Source of the DNA: Spirochaetota bacterium
GTDB lineage: Bacteria; Spirochaetota; UBA4802; JAFGJZ01
DNA: 24,342 nt
Assembly: GCA_023396665.1 (NCBI GenBank)
Contig: JAEWVL010000207.1
Coordinates: 1-24,342, forward strand
Direction of reading: 5' to 3'
This document shows, one piece after another, positions 1 to 7,458 of this stretch (positions are counted from its first letter, which is position 1; each line of letters opens with the position of its first letter). The position numbers and the translations under genes are program-made. The notes beneath the pieces are model-generated. The model did not search any database. It saw only the letters and a program-made list of their open reading frames with translations, and was not told the DNA's origin.

Positions 1-2
1 CT

Positions 3-173
3 GTCTTCGGCTTCTTTTTCTCACGCGGGCAGGTGCGCAACGACAAGGGAACGCTCGATTGCAGCAACAGCAAAATCTGCAGAGGCTGCCCTTCTGTTGA
101 TAATTGCAGACTACCCGAAGGGCTCTCTTTTAAGCGGATAATGAATGACCCCTCGAAACGGAGGAGGGGATGA
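3..173 (+). CDS. C-terminal end of a Cys-rich protein (partial)
   Basis: The frame is open from the left edge of the window to a TGA at 171-173, so only the last 56 residues are visible. They contain four cysteines in a C-x5-C-x2-C-x5-C pattern followed by a basic tail. This could be a small metal or Fe-S binding segment. The stop overlaps the ATG of the ferredoxin gene at 170 (ATGA overlap), which places this protein in the same operon. I do not recognise the family from this fragment. Confidence 0.6.
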   Translation, partial: VFGFFFSRGQVRNDKGTLDCSNSKICRGCPSVDNCRLPEGLSFKRIMNDPSKRRRG

Positions 174-730
174 GAGGACCGGGTATTACACGCCGCTCAC
201 TTTTGAAACAGTTCCTGATCTGGGTAGGGGCAAGCTCGCTTCTCGGGGCAATTCTCGGCCCCGGCATGAAGCATATCTCCGCAATGCGCAGAGTGTGGCA
301 GATCGACCCCGACAAATGCGTAAATTGCGGAAAGTGTCAGACCGAGTGCGTACAGCCGCAATCAGCTGTACGCTGTGTTCACACCTATGCCATCTGCGGA
401 TACTGCGATCTGTGTTCCGGTTACTACCGCCAGGGGGCCTCGATTCTCGATACCGCCGCCGAACGGCAGCTGTGCCCCACCGGAGCGATCAAGCGTACCT
501 TTATCGATGACCCTTATTTTGAATACACAATTGACGAGAAACTCTGCATCGGCTGCGGCCGCTGCGCCAAGAACTGTTCCGCCTTCGGCAACGGATCGCT
601 CTATCTTCAGATCAGACATGATCTGTGCGCACACTGCAATCAGTGCGCAATCGCGGCCGCCTGCCCCTCTAAGGCTATTTCGCTGGTTCCGGCGCACAGC
701 CCTTATCTTCTCAAGGGGGGAAGCGGCTGA
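170..730 (+). CDS. Tat-leader multi-cluster [4Fe-4S] ferredoxin (NapG/RnfB-type)
   Basis: 186 aa. The N-terminus carries a twin-arginine-type motif (T7-R8-R9-S-L-L-K13) followed by a hydrophobic stretch at about 15-30, so the folded Fe-S protein is probably exported or anchored on the periplasmic face. Cluster ligands are visible in four groups: C50/C53/C56 with C60; C76/C79/C82 with C102-Pro; C126/C129/C132 with C136; and C153/C156/C159 with C165-Pro. This resembles NapG and other 16-kDa polyferredoxins that partner NapH-type membrane proteins, and a NapH-like protein is encoded two genes downstream. A GGAGG sits just before the ATG, and the start overlaps the upstream stop. The role as periplasmic electron carrier is inferred; the Fe-S ligands are directly visible. 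Confidence 0.85.
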   Translation: MRGPGITRRSLLKQFLIWVGASSLLGAILGPGMKHISAMRRVWQIDPDKCVNCGKCQTECVQPQSAVRCVHTYAICGYCDLCSGYYRQGASILDTAAERQLCPTGAIKRTFIDDPYFEYTIDEKLCIGCGRCAKNCSAFGNGSLYLQIRHDLCAHCNQCAIAAACPSKAISLVPAHSPYLLKGGSG

Positions 731-852
731 GAAAACAGTACCAGGACAAAGGCAATAAGGATCAGCCGATGAGCCGCGCGAAACTACCGCCGGCAAGCGT
801 TAACCGTAGAGCTGCGCGGCTCAAGGCGATCATAACAGGGGACAGCGCATAG
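727..852 (+). CDS. possible 41-aa basic small protein (CTG start)
   Basis: The 173-bp gap between the ferredoxin and the first propeller gene holds an open frame beginning with CTG at 727. It overlaps the ferredoxin stop as CTGA and sits 6 bp after a purine run (AAGGGGGG). It ends at TAG 850-852. The product would be 41 aa, rich in Lys and Arg, with no recognisable motif. An internal ATG at 769 gives 27 aa but has no clear ribosome binding site. I see no other feature in this gap. It may be simply non-coding leader for the next gene. Confidence 0.22.
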   Translation: MRKQYQDKGNKDQPMSRAKLPPASVNRRAARLKAIITGDSA

Positions 853-903
853 TCATGGGCGGCATCCTCATACATTGCAAATACCAAAGGGAGTGCATTC
901 TAT

Positions 904-2169
904 ATGATCAATAATAAATTGCATATCAGACATATTTGTATTTTTGCGGCAATTAGCGCGGCGATTGCGATTTCATCGTGCGCGAAAGTTCTACCCCAGC
1001 AGGAAGGGTGGACTACCTGGAGAGGGCCGAACGGTGACGGTACAATCAAAGACGACTCATTCAATGCGAAGTTCATCGAAGGTGACAAAATCGTTCTCTG
1101 GAAGACAATGATAGGTGCGGGCTATTCGGGGCTGTGCGTCTCGAACGACCGGCTCTATACCGCCGGAAGATTGCGCGACAAGGGAAAGATTTACGATGAA
1201 GTTTACTGTTTCAACTCGTCAAACGGTAAAAAGATATGGAAGACCAGAATCGAACAGCGGAAAGACTATGAGTGGGAAGGACCGAGAGCGATGCCTGTGG
1301 TATCCGGAGACAAACTTGTTATTGTCGGTTCTGACGGTGATGTCTCGGCGCTTTCGGTGCAAAACGGAAAAACACTGTGGAGAAGAAGCGTCGCAAATGA
1401 AGAAAAAATGCCGATTAACACGTGGGGAATTTCCGGTTCAGCGGTCATCGAAAACGGGGTGATCTACCTCAATATCGGCGGCGGTATCGCACTCGAAGAG
1501 GCGAGCGGAAAAACGATATGGAAGGGCCCCGAGGGCGAGCGCAACGGCTACGCCACACCGATCCTCTTCGATTACAACGGCACGCGCAGCGTCATGCTTT
1601 TTTCGGGCAACAAGCTTCTGATGCTCGCCGCCTCTGACGGCAAAACGATCATGAGTTACGACTGGAAAAACGACTGGAGCGTGAACGGTGCAGATCCGGT
1701 GCTGCTTGACGGAGAGAAGGTGCTGATTTCGTCCACGTATCGCCGCGAGGGCTGTGCACTGCTTGATTTCAGTACGGGAGCGTTTACCGAAGTGTGGAAT
1801 ACCATGGGTATCAGCACGCACTTCAGCAGCATGGTGCAACACGAGGGGCTTATCTACGGCATACACGGTGACACCAACGCGCGGGGCCGCTGCGCATTCA
1901 CCTGTCTTGATCCCGCTACCGGTACGGTAGTCTGGAGCGAGAGTACAGCCCTGTACGGTTCGGTGATCAAGGTCAATGACACGATAATCTATCTGGACGA
2001 AAACGGAAATCTTCGCACGGTAGAACCTTCGAAGACAGACTATGTCGCAAGCAAGTCCCAGCCGATTCTTGCCGGCAGGGGAAACGCATGGGTCGCTCCC
2101 ACTTACTGGAAGGGACGTCTCTATCTCAGAAGCAACTCGGGTGAATTGGCGTGTATAAAAGCGGACTGA
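904..2169 (+). CDS. PQQ-type beta-propeller lipoprotein
   Basis: 421 aa. The signal peptide ends in an I23-S-S-C26 lipobox, predicting an acylated envelope lipoprotein. W36 to I48 contains the W-x2-W-R-G-P-x2-D-G motif typical of PQQ-binding-like (PQQ_2) propellers. Repeated blades follow with patterns such as L-x-A-x-D-G-K-x-x-W. A true PQQ cofactor site cannot be inferred, because most members of this superfamily (for example BamB) are scaffolds. It lies between a periplasmic ferredoxin and a NapH-like membrane protein, so an electron-transfer partner or a scaffold for that complex is the likely role. An AAAGGGAG lies about 10 bp before the ATG. The 3' end overlaps the next gene by 19 bp. 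Confidence 0.85.
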   Translation: MINNKLHIRHICIFAAISAAIAISSCAKVLPQQEGWTTWRGPNGDGTIKDDSFNAKFIEGDKIVLWKTMIGAGYSGLCVSNDRLYTAGRLRDKGKIYDEVYCFNSSNGKKIWKTRIEQRKDYEWEGPRAMPVVSGDKLVIVGSDGDVSALSVQNGKTLWRRSVANEEKMPINTWGISGSAVIENGVIYLNIGGGIALEEASGKTIWKGPEGERNGYATPILFDYNGTRSVMLFSGNKLLMLAASDGKTIMSYDWKNDWSVNGADPVLLDGEKVLISSTYRREGCALLDFSTGAFTEVWNTMGISTHFSSMVQHEGLIYGIHGDTNARGRCAFTCLDPATGTVVWSESTALYGSVIKVNDTIIYLDENGNLRTVEPSKTDYVASKSQPILAGRGNAWVAPTYWKGRLYLRSNSGELACIKAD

Positions 2170-3401
2170 TAATTACTGCGGCGGCGACGGTATCCCGTTT
2201 TCCCAAGCCTGATTTCAGCGCTGGATACGAGTATCCCGCGCTCAAGCTCGCCGCCGTCGAGGCCGCCTTTCGCGGCTATCTCGACATCGCGATTCTCATA
2301 GCCGTGATGAGTCTGACAGCGCTTACCATCTACCGCTGGCGCTCACGGTTTGTCTTTATCGCTCTATCGCTATTCTCTGTCTTGTGGTTCGGCATCATTC
2401 GCAAGGGTTGCCCCTGTGCGGTGGGTAGCATACAGAGCGTATTCGCGCTGTTTTTTCACGCCGACGCGGTCATCGATCTGACGGTGCTTCTGTGGTTTCT
2501 TATACCGCTGATCGCGGCTTTCTTTTTCGGCCGTCTCTACTGCGGCGGGGCATGTCCGCTCGGCGCAGTACAGGAGCTGCTGTTTATCAGACGTATCCCC
2601 CTGCCGCTTTGGTTGTGGCATGTGCTGGGCATTATTCCGGTTTTTTATCTCGGCTGCGCCGTAGCGGCAGCGTGGACGAAGGCACCCAACATAATCTGCC
2701 TCAGCGATCCCTTTCTGCCGGTTTTTCATCAGGGGGCTGTCTCGGGAAGAGGGTGGCTGACGCTACTGTTTGCGGGCGCATCGCTTTTCATATACAGACC
2801 CTACTGCCGAATTCTCTGCCCCTACGGAGTATTTCAGTCTGCGGCCGCATTTTTGTCGGGAAAACGCGCTTCCATCTCTCCCGACAAGTGCATCAATTGC
2901 ACCCTGTGCGAAGGCTGCTGCCCGGCCGGAGCTGTTCTGCCGCCCGACAATCCCGCCGACACACAACAGGTTCGGCGGAAACTATTTCCCCTTGTAGCGA
3001 TAAGCATCACGGTCACCGTCGCATTGACAATCTTCGGCGGCTATTTCGGAAAATCTGTCAGCACACTGCATCCCGATGTGCGCCTCAGCGCACTGATCGA
3101 ACGCGGTGACACCACATCCATAGAAGCGCTCACCTTTCTCGAAGCATCGGGAGATGCCGCAGCTCTCGCGACAAATGCCGCAGAGATAACAAAAAAGTTT
3201 GCGCTTATCATGGCCCTGAGCGGAGCGTTCGCCGGACTGTGTTTCTCGGCAAGCCTTGCCTCGACAGAGTTCAGACGCAAAAGAGCGGGTCACTCGATCT
3301 CTCAGAAAGATTGTTTTCTCTGTACCCGCTGCATACATAACTGTACAAGAGAACAGCTAAAGCGCGCTAAAACAAAAAAAACAGGCGAGGATATCTTATG
3401 A
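2151..3401 (+). CDS. NapH/NosR-like polytopic membrane Fe-S protein
   Basis: 416 aa, GTG start inside the 3' end of the propeller gene. About five to six membrane segments alternate with paired Cys motifs. The first is K85-G-C87-P-C89. The second is Y-C131-G-G-A-C135-P, preceded by F-G-R-L. The third is Y-C219-R-I-L-C223-P-Y-G. These are the hallmarks of NapH/NosR/RnfE-type proteins. A ferredoxin motif follows at C247/C250/C253/C257 and a second at the extreme C-terminus, C388/C391/C394/C398, after the last membrane segment. Family members move electrons between quinol or flavin donors and periplasmic acceptors. Here the donor is probably the cytoplasmic NADH-oxidising pair encoded downstream. 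The exact partner and the topology of each cluster are inferred. Confidence 0.85.
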   Translation: MYKSGLIITAAATVSRFPKPDFSAGYEYPALKLAAVEAAFRGYLDIAILIAVMSLTALTIYRWRSRFVFIALSLFSVLWFGIIRKGCPCAVGSIQSVFALFFHADAVIDLTVLLWFLIPLIAAFFFGRLYCGGACPLGAVQELLFIRRIPLPLWLWHVLGIIPVFYLGCAVAAAWTKAPNIICLSDPFLPVFHQGAVSGRGWLTLLFAGASLFIYRPYCRILCPYGVFQSAAAFLSGKRASISPDKCINCTLCEGCCPAGAVLPPDNPADTQQVRRKLFPLVAISITVTVALTIFGGYFGKSVSTLHPDVRLSALIERGDTTSIEALTFLEASGDAAALATNAAEITKKFALIMALSGAFAGLCFSASLASTEFRRKRAGHSISQKDCFLCTRCIHNCTREQLKRAKTKKTGEDIL

Positions 3402-5161
3402 AATACAGCGCCACTGTGAAACGCATACTTTTCATCATCATGGCACTCTCGCTGCTATTCTCCCTGTTATCGTCTGCACTTTTTCTGCTAAATCTTGCGC
3501 AGTCAGGCGGAGAAATAGCCGTCGACAATCCGCTTCTCGAAGCCGAACGCATGCGCGTCGAGGAAGGTGCAGATCCCGCGTTATACAGAGAACTTCATCT
3601 GATGGTTCGCCGGGCACTTTTTCTGCGCATAGAATTTCTCCGCTGGGGACGTTTCGTACTGATAGTATCAACAGGAATATTTCTGTTTTCATGGCAGTCA
3701 TTGATGGCTCTTTACGGATTTCCAAAAAAAGCGCAGGGTGCTCCCGAATTCATCAGCCTGTTTCCCGAAGACGGCAGCAAAACGACGCCGACCACCACTG
3801 CACTGCCCTTCGGACGCCGCGCCGCTTACGCAACGCTTGCTCTTGTAGTTACAGCTGCCATCGCGGGTAGCGTCGGGTCCTTTATAGCCGAGGCTCATAT
3901 CACGGGCAATGCGGGTATTACTATACCCTTTGTTATCCGGGGGGGGGATAAAGAAATCTGCCCCTGCAAGAAAATCGAAGCTCTGGGCGAAGTGTATGTC
4001 GCCGTAAAAGAAGCCGCGCAGAATCAGTGGAACGGTCTTCGCGGTAGCGCCGGCGGCGGAGAGAGCAGTGCCGGCACACCCCCGCTCTCATGGGACCTTG
4101 CAACAGGAGAAAATGTTCTCTGGGTAACAACGCTCGACACTGCGGGACGCAGTTCGCCCGTTATATGGAATGATCACATCTACCTGAGCTCGGCAGATGC
4201 GCAGAACCGGGGATACCTGAGCTGCTACGAATTGCAGAGCGGACGTCAACTTTGGCGCTTCGCCCTCGCCGATGCCGGTTTTGAGACACTCGCCGCCACC
4301 GACGAACAGACTGGTGCCGCCGCACCGACCCCCGCTGCCGATGAACGAGGTGTCTACGCCGTTTTCTCCGGAGGCGTCTGCGCGGCGATCAGCCACGACG
4401 GAAATTTTCTCTGGAAATATGAACCCGGAGAAATCATCATCGATTTCGGTTACGCGTCTTCACCGCGCGTTTATCAGAACAAACTTTTTCTTCAATATGA
4501 TCACGGCGGCGCATCGCGTCTTGTCGCACTCGACTGCGCCACAGGCAGCGAGCTATACAAAAGCGATCGGCCCTCCGGACCATCCTGGTCTTCGCCTGTG
4601 CTCATCGATACGGGTCAGGCTGTTGTGCTTGCGACACAGGGCAGTTCAATGGTGACAGTGAGTGCCCCCCTCACGGGTGAGCTTATCTGGGAGAATGAAC
4701 TACTCAAGGGCGAAGTGACTCCCCTTCCCGCATATGATGCGGGAAGACTCTACGCGGTGAGCCCCGCTGATGCGGTAATCGCCATCAATCTGAACAAGGG
4801 TGAAAAACTCTGGGACTACATCGCTGTTGTCCCCGATGTGGCAAGCCCGATCGCGGCAAACGGCCGGCTTTTCATCCCTTCGTCTTACGGCATACTGCAC
4901 TGTGTCGACGGTGAAACGGGAACGATACTATGGGAATACGATCAACCCGAAGGATGGTATGCATCCCCCCTTCTTATCGGAGACTATCTCGTACTCTTTG
5001 ACCGCACGGGCGCAAGTCAGATCATCGCCGCGGGCGGCGACAGCGCCCAGCCCATTATCAATCAGATCGGCGAGGCGGTCGAAGCCACTCCCGCATGGAA
5101 CGGCACGACACTTTTCGTAAGAACGGCGACACGCCTCATCGCCCTGGGAGAAAAACCATGA
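3398..5161 (+). CDS. membrane-anchored PQQ-type beta-propeller protein
   Basis: 587 aa. Three hydrophobic segments (about residues 9-33, 85-107 and 140-163) precede a linker with a C-P-C motif and then a beta-propeller from about 210 to the end. Blade signatures include L-x-C-x-E-x-x-S-G-x-x-L-W and C-V-D-G-E-T-G-T-I-L-W-E. The segment between anchor and propeller contains a weakened version of the W-x-x-x-R-G motif seen in the lipoprotein upstream. The start codon overlaps the previous stop (ATGA). The protein probably holds the propeller against the outer face of the membrane beside the NapH-like protein. A run of nine G lies in the linker at 3939-3947 and could allow frame switching. Confidence 0.82.
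   Translation: MKYSATVKRILFIIMALSLLFSLLSSALFLLNLAQSGGEIAVDNPLLEAERMRVEEGADPALYRELHLMVRRALFLRIEFLRWGRFVLIVSTGIFLFSWQSLMALYGFPKKAQGAPEFISLFPEDGSKTTPTTTALPFGRRAAYATLALVVTAAIAGSVGSFIAEAHITGNAGITIPFVIRGGDKEICPCKKIEALGEVYVAVKEAAQNQWNGLRGSAGGGESSAGTPPLSWDLATGENVLWVTTLDTAGRSSPVIWNDHIYLSSADAQNRGYLSCYELQSGRQLWRFALADAGFETLAATDEQTGAAAPTPAADERGVYAVFSGGVCAAISHDGNFLWKYEPGEIIIDFGYASSPRVYQNKLFLQYDHGGASRLVALDCATGSELYKSDRPSGPSWSSPVLIDTGQAVVLATQGSSMVTVSAPLTGELIWENELLKGEVTPLPAYDAGRLYAVSPADAVIAINLNKGEKLWDYIAVVPDVASPIAANGRLFIPSSYGILHCVDGETGTILWEYDQPEGWYASPLLIGDYLVLFDRTGASQIIAAGGDSAQPIINQIGEAVEATPAWNGTTLFVRTATRLIALGEKP
3939..3947 (+). repeat. G9 homopolymer inside a coding region
   Basis: Nine consecutive G lie between the membrane anchor and the propeller of the preceding gene. 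Adding one G would give an immediate TAA; losing one G would give a TAA 19 codons later. Either change would remove the whole propeller domain while leaving the anchor. Confidence 0.8.
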
Positions 5162-7458
5162 GCGATCGCGAAAAACTGCTGGGGGAACTGATCAGCCGGC
5201 AGAAAAAATCAGGCTGGCTCTCTGACGAGGCGATGCGAGAAGTTGCTGACTGTCTCGATCTCGATTTCACCGAAGTCAAGGGCACCGCATCCTTTTACAC
5301 TTACTTTAATTTCGCGCAGCCTGCACAACATCGCATAAAAGTGTGTACCGGTACAGCCTGCCACCTCAAAGGCGCCCTGCAGGTGTACGAGGCTTTGCGC
5401 GGCGAACTGAAAATTACAGAGGGGCATAGCTGTGACGCCGCACGGCTTTTCTCAATTGAGAAGGTTTCCTGCCTGGGCTGCTGCATGCTCGCTCCGGCTC
5501 TTCAGATTGACGATAAAATATTCGGTCCGGTCGATCCTTCGAAGGTCGGGGCTGTGCTGATCGCCTTTCTCGATTCAATAAAAACAAAACATCACATTCT
5601 GCCGGCAAGCATCTCAAAAGATACGATCACTGCGACCGTTCAGATCTGCTCGTGCACCAGCTGCCGTTCAGCCGGCTCTGAAGATATTCGTGAAGCGGTA
5701 AGCGCACACATCGCAAAGCACAAACTTCCCCTCATGCTTGAGAACACCGGCTGCACGGGACTGTCACACCAGGCTCCACTCATGAGAATCATCACCCACG
5801 GCAATTCGCAAGAGGCCGCCTGGGGACGGCTCAGCCCCGGACTCGCCTGCCGGATAATCGATCTTCATCTCGAAAACACGGGATTACTGCGACAAAACCC
5901 CATTGCCAGACTTTCTGACAGACTCATCGACCGGCTCTTTACCGGCGGCAATGAAGCCGCCGCCCTGTATGACAACCGTATCGACGACAAAGGCGAAGAC
6001 ATATTTAAACGCCAGATACGCTTCACTTTTGACAATAGTGACCGGCTCGACCCCCTGAATTTCGACAGCTGGCGCGCACAGGGCGGCGGCTCTGCTCTCG
6101 GGCTCTGCCGCGATACGATCAGGCGAGAACAGATAATCGAAACGCTTGCCGCAGCGGGACTTCGCGGCCGCGGCGGGGCGGGCTATCCCACCTCGCAGAA
6201 GTGGCTGCACACCTTCAACTGCCAGTGCGACGAGAAATACGTCATCTGCAACGGCGACGAGGGAGATCCCGGCGCTTTCATGGACCGGATGCTGCTCGAG
6301 TCGCTTCCACTTCGGGTGCTCGAGGGTATCGCAGTCGCGGCCTGGCTGGTAAAGGCAAAAGAGGCATTTGTATATATCCGCGCCGAATACCCGCTCGCGA
6401 TTGAGCGCATACGCGCGGCGATAGCGCTTCTTGAATCGGCGCGCATCATCGGAGCGGAAGCCGAAGTTCCCGAACTGAGAATTCCTTTTACAGTACGCGA
6501 GGGCGCGGGTGCCTTTGTCTGCGGCGAAGAGACCGCACTTCTCGAGTCAATCGAAGGAAAAAGGGGGATACCCCGTCCCCGGCCGCCCTACCCCTCTGCG
6601 GCAGGTTTCAGAGGAAAACCGACGATTATCAACAACGTCGAAACTTTCGCCTCGGTTCCGGGGCTTCTCAAGGGACCGGAAAACTTTAGCCGTCACGGGC
6701 AGGGAGCAAACCGCGGCACCAAGAGTTTCGCCCTCGCGGGCAAGATCAATCATCCCGGGCTTATCGAGGTTCCCCTCGGTACGACACTGCGCACCATAGT
6801 CGAACAGATCGGCGGCGGTGTTCCATCGCCCGGTACATTCAAGGCGGTGCAGATCGGCGGACCCTCGGGCGGGTGCCTGGGTGCCGATGCCCTCGACAAG
6901 AGCGTCGATTTCGATTCGCTGCAGGCGGCAGGGGCTATGATGGGTTCAGGAGGTCTCATCGTTCTTGACGATTGTGACTGTATGGTCGAGATGGCCCGCT
7001 ACTTCACCGCATTTTCAGCGGATGAAAGCTGCGGACGCTGTGTGATCTGCCGGGCGGGCAGTCTGCAAATGACAAAAATTCTCACCCGAATCACCGAAGG
7101 CGATGGCAAAAGACAAGATCTGGACAAATTAGAAGAACTTGGCGCATCGATGCGCAAACTCTCCCGCTGCGGGCTCGGCAGAGCGGCGGCGAATCCCGTA
7201 CTTTCGACACTCAATAATTTTCGCGAAGAATATGAAGAGCATATCGCCGGCAAATGCCGTGCCGGTATCTGCCGTTCAATCACAACGTTTGAGATCGGCG
7301 ACGAATGCTCGGGCTGCACGCTATGCGCCCGCAGTTGTCCCTCGGGTGCAATTGCTTTCACCCCCTGGCAGAAACATGTCATACGCACCGATCTTTGCAC
7401 GAAGTGCGGCACCTGCCGCAAAGTCTGCCCCGAAGGAGCCGTCCATGTCGTCATTTGA
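5158..7458 (+). CDS. NuoE-NuoF fusion, NADH:acceptor oxidoreductase with 2x[4Fe-4S]
   Basis: 766 aa from the ATG that overlaps the previous stop. Residues 1-140 form a NuoE (24-kDa) domain with [2Fe-2S] ligands C63/C68 and C105/C109. A second thioredoxin-like domain at about 155-230 has C164, C166, C169 and C199, but Ser203 where a fourth Cys is usual. The NuoF (51-kDa) domain follows. It has the FMN/NADH glycine motif at about 334-344, the C-N-G-D-E-G-D-P-G motif, an E-E-T-A-L-L-E-S-I-E-G motif and an SLBB region. Cluster N3 ligands are C625/C628/C631 and C671. The C-terminus adds two ferredoxin clusters (C717-C727 and C747-C757). The architecture matches HydB/HndC-like diaphorase subunits. 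It should oxidise NADH in the cytoplasm and feed electrons to its neighbours. Confidence 0.9.
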   Translation: MSDREKLLGELISRQKKSGWLSDEAMREVADCLDLDFTEVKGTASFYTYFNFAQPAQHRIKVCTGTACHLKGALQVYEALRGELKITEGHSCDAARLFSIEKVSCLGCCMLAPALQIDDKIFGPVDPSKVGAVLIAFLDSIKTKHHILPASISKDTITATVQICSCTSCRSAGSEDIREAVSAHIAKHKLPLMLENTGCTGLSHQAPLMRIITHGNSQEAAWGRLSPGLACRIIDLHLENTGLLRQNPIARLSDRLIDRLFTGGNEAAALYDNRIDDKGEDIFKRQIRFTFDNSDRLDPLNFDSWRAQGGGSALGLCRDTIRREQIIETLAAAGLRGRGGAGYPTSQKWLHTFNCQCDEKYVICNGDEGDPGAFMDRMLLESLPLRVLEGIAVAAWLVKAKEAFVYIRAEYPLAIERIRAAIALLESARIIGAEAEVPELRIPFTVREGAGAFVCGEETALLESIEGKRGIPRPRPPYPSAAGFRGKPTIINNVETFASVPGLLKGPENFSRHGQGANRGTKSFALAGKINHPGLIEVPLGTTLRTIVEQIGGGVPSPGTFKAVQIGGPSGGCLGADALDKSVDFDSLQAAGAMMGSGGLIVLDDCDCMVEMARYFTAFSADESCGRCVICRAGSLQMTKILTRITEGDGKRQDLDKLEELGASMRKLSRCGLGRAAANPVLSTLNNFREEYEEHIAGKCRAGICRSITTFEIGDECSGCTLCARSCPSGAIAFTPWQKHVIRTDLCTKCGTCRKVCPEGAVHVVI

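Noticed and set aside
7139..7444. N-terminal extension of the NuoG/GltD-like protein
   Set aside because: The upstream part overlaps the conserved 3' end of NuoEF. The ATG at 7445 has an AAGGAG site and starts directly at the [2Fe-2S] domain.
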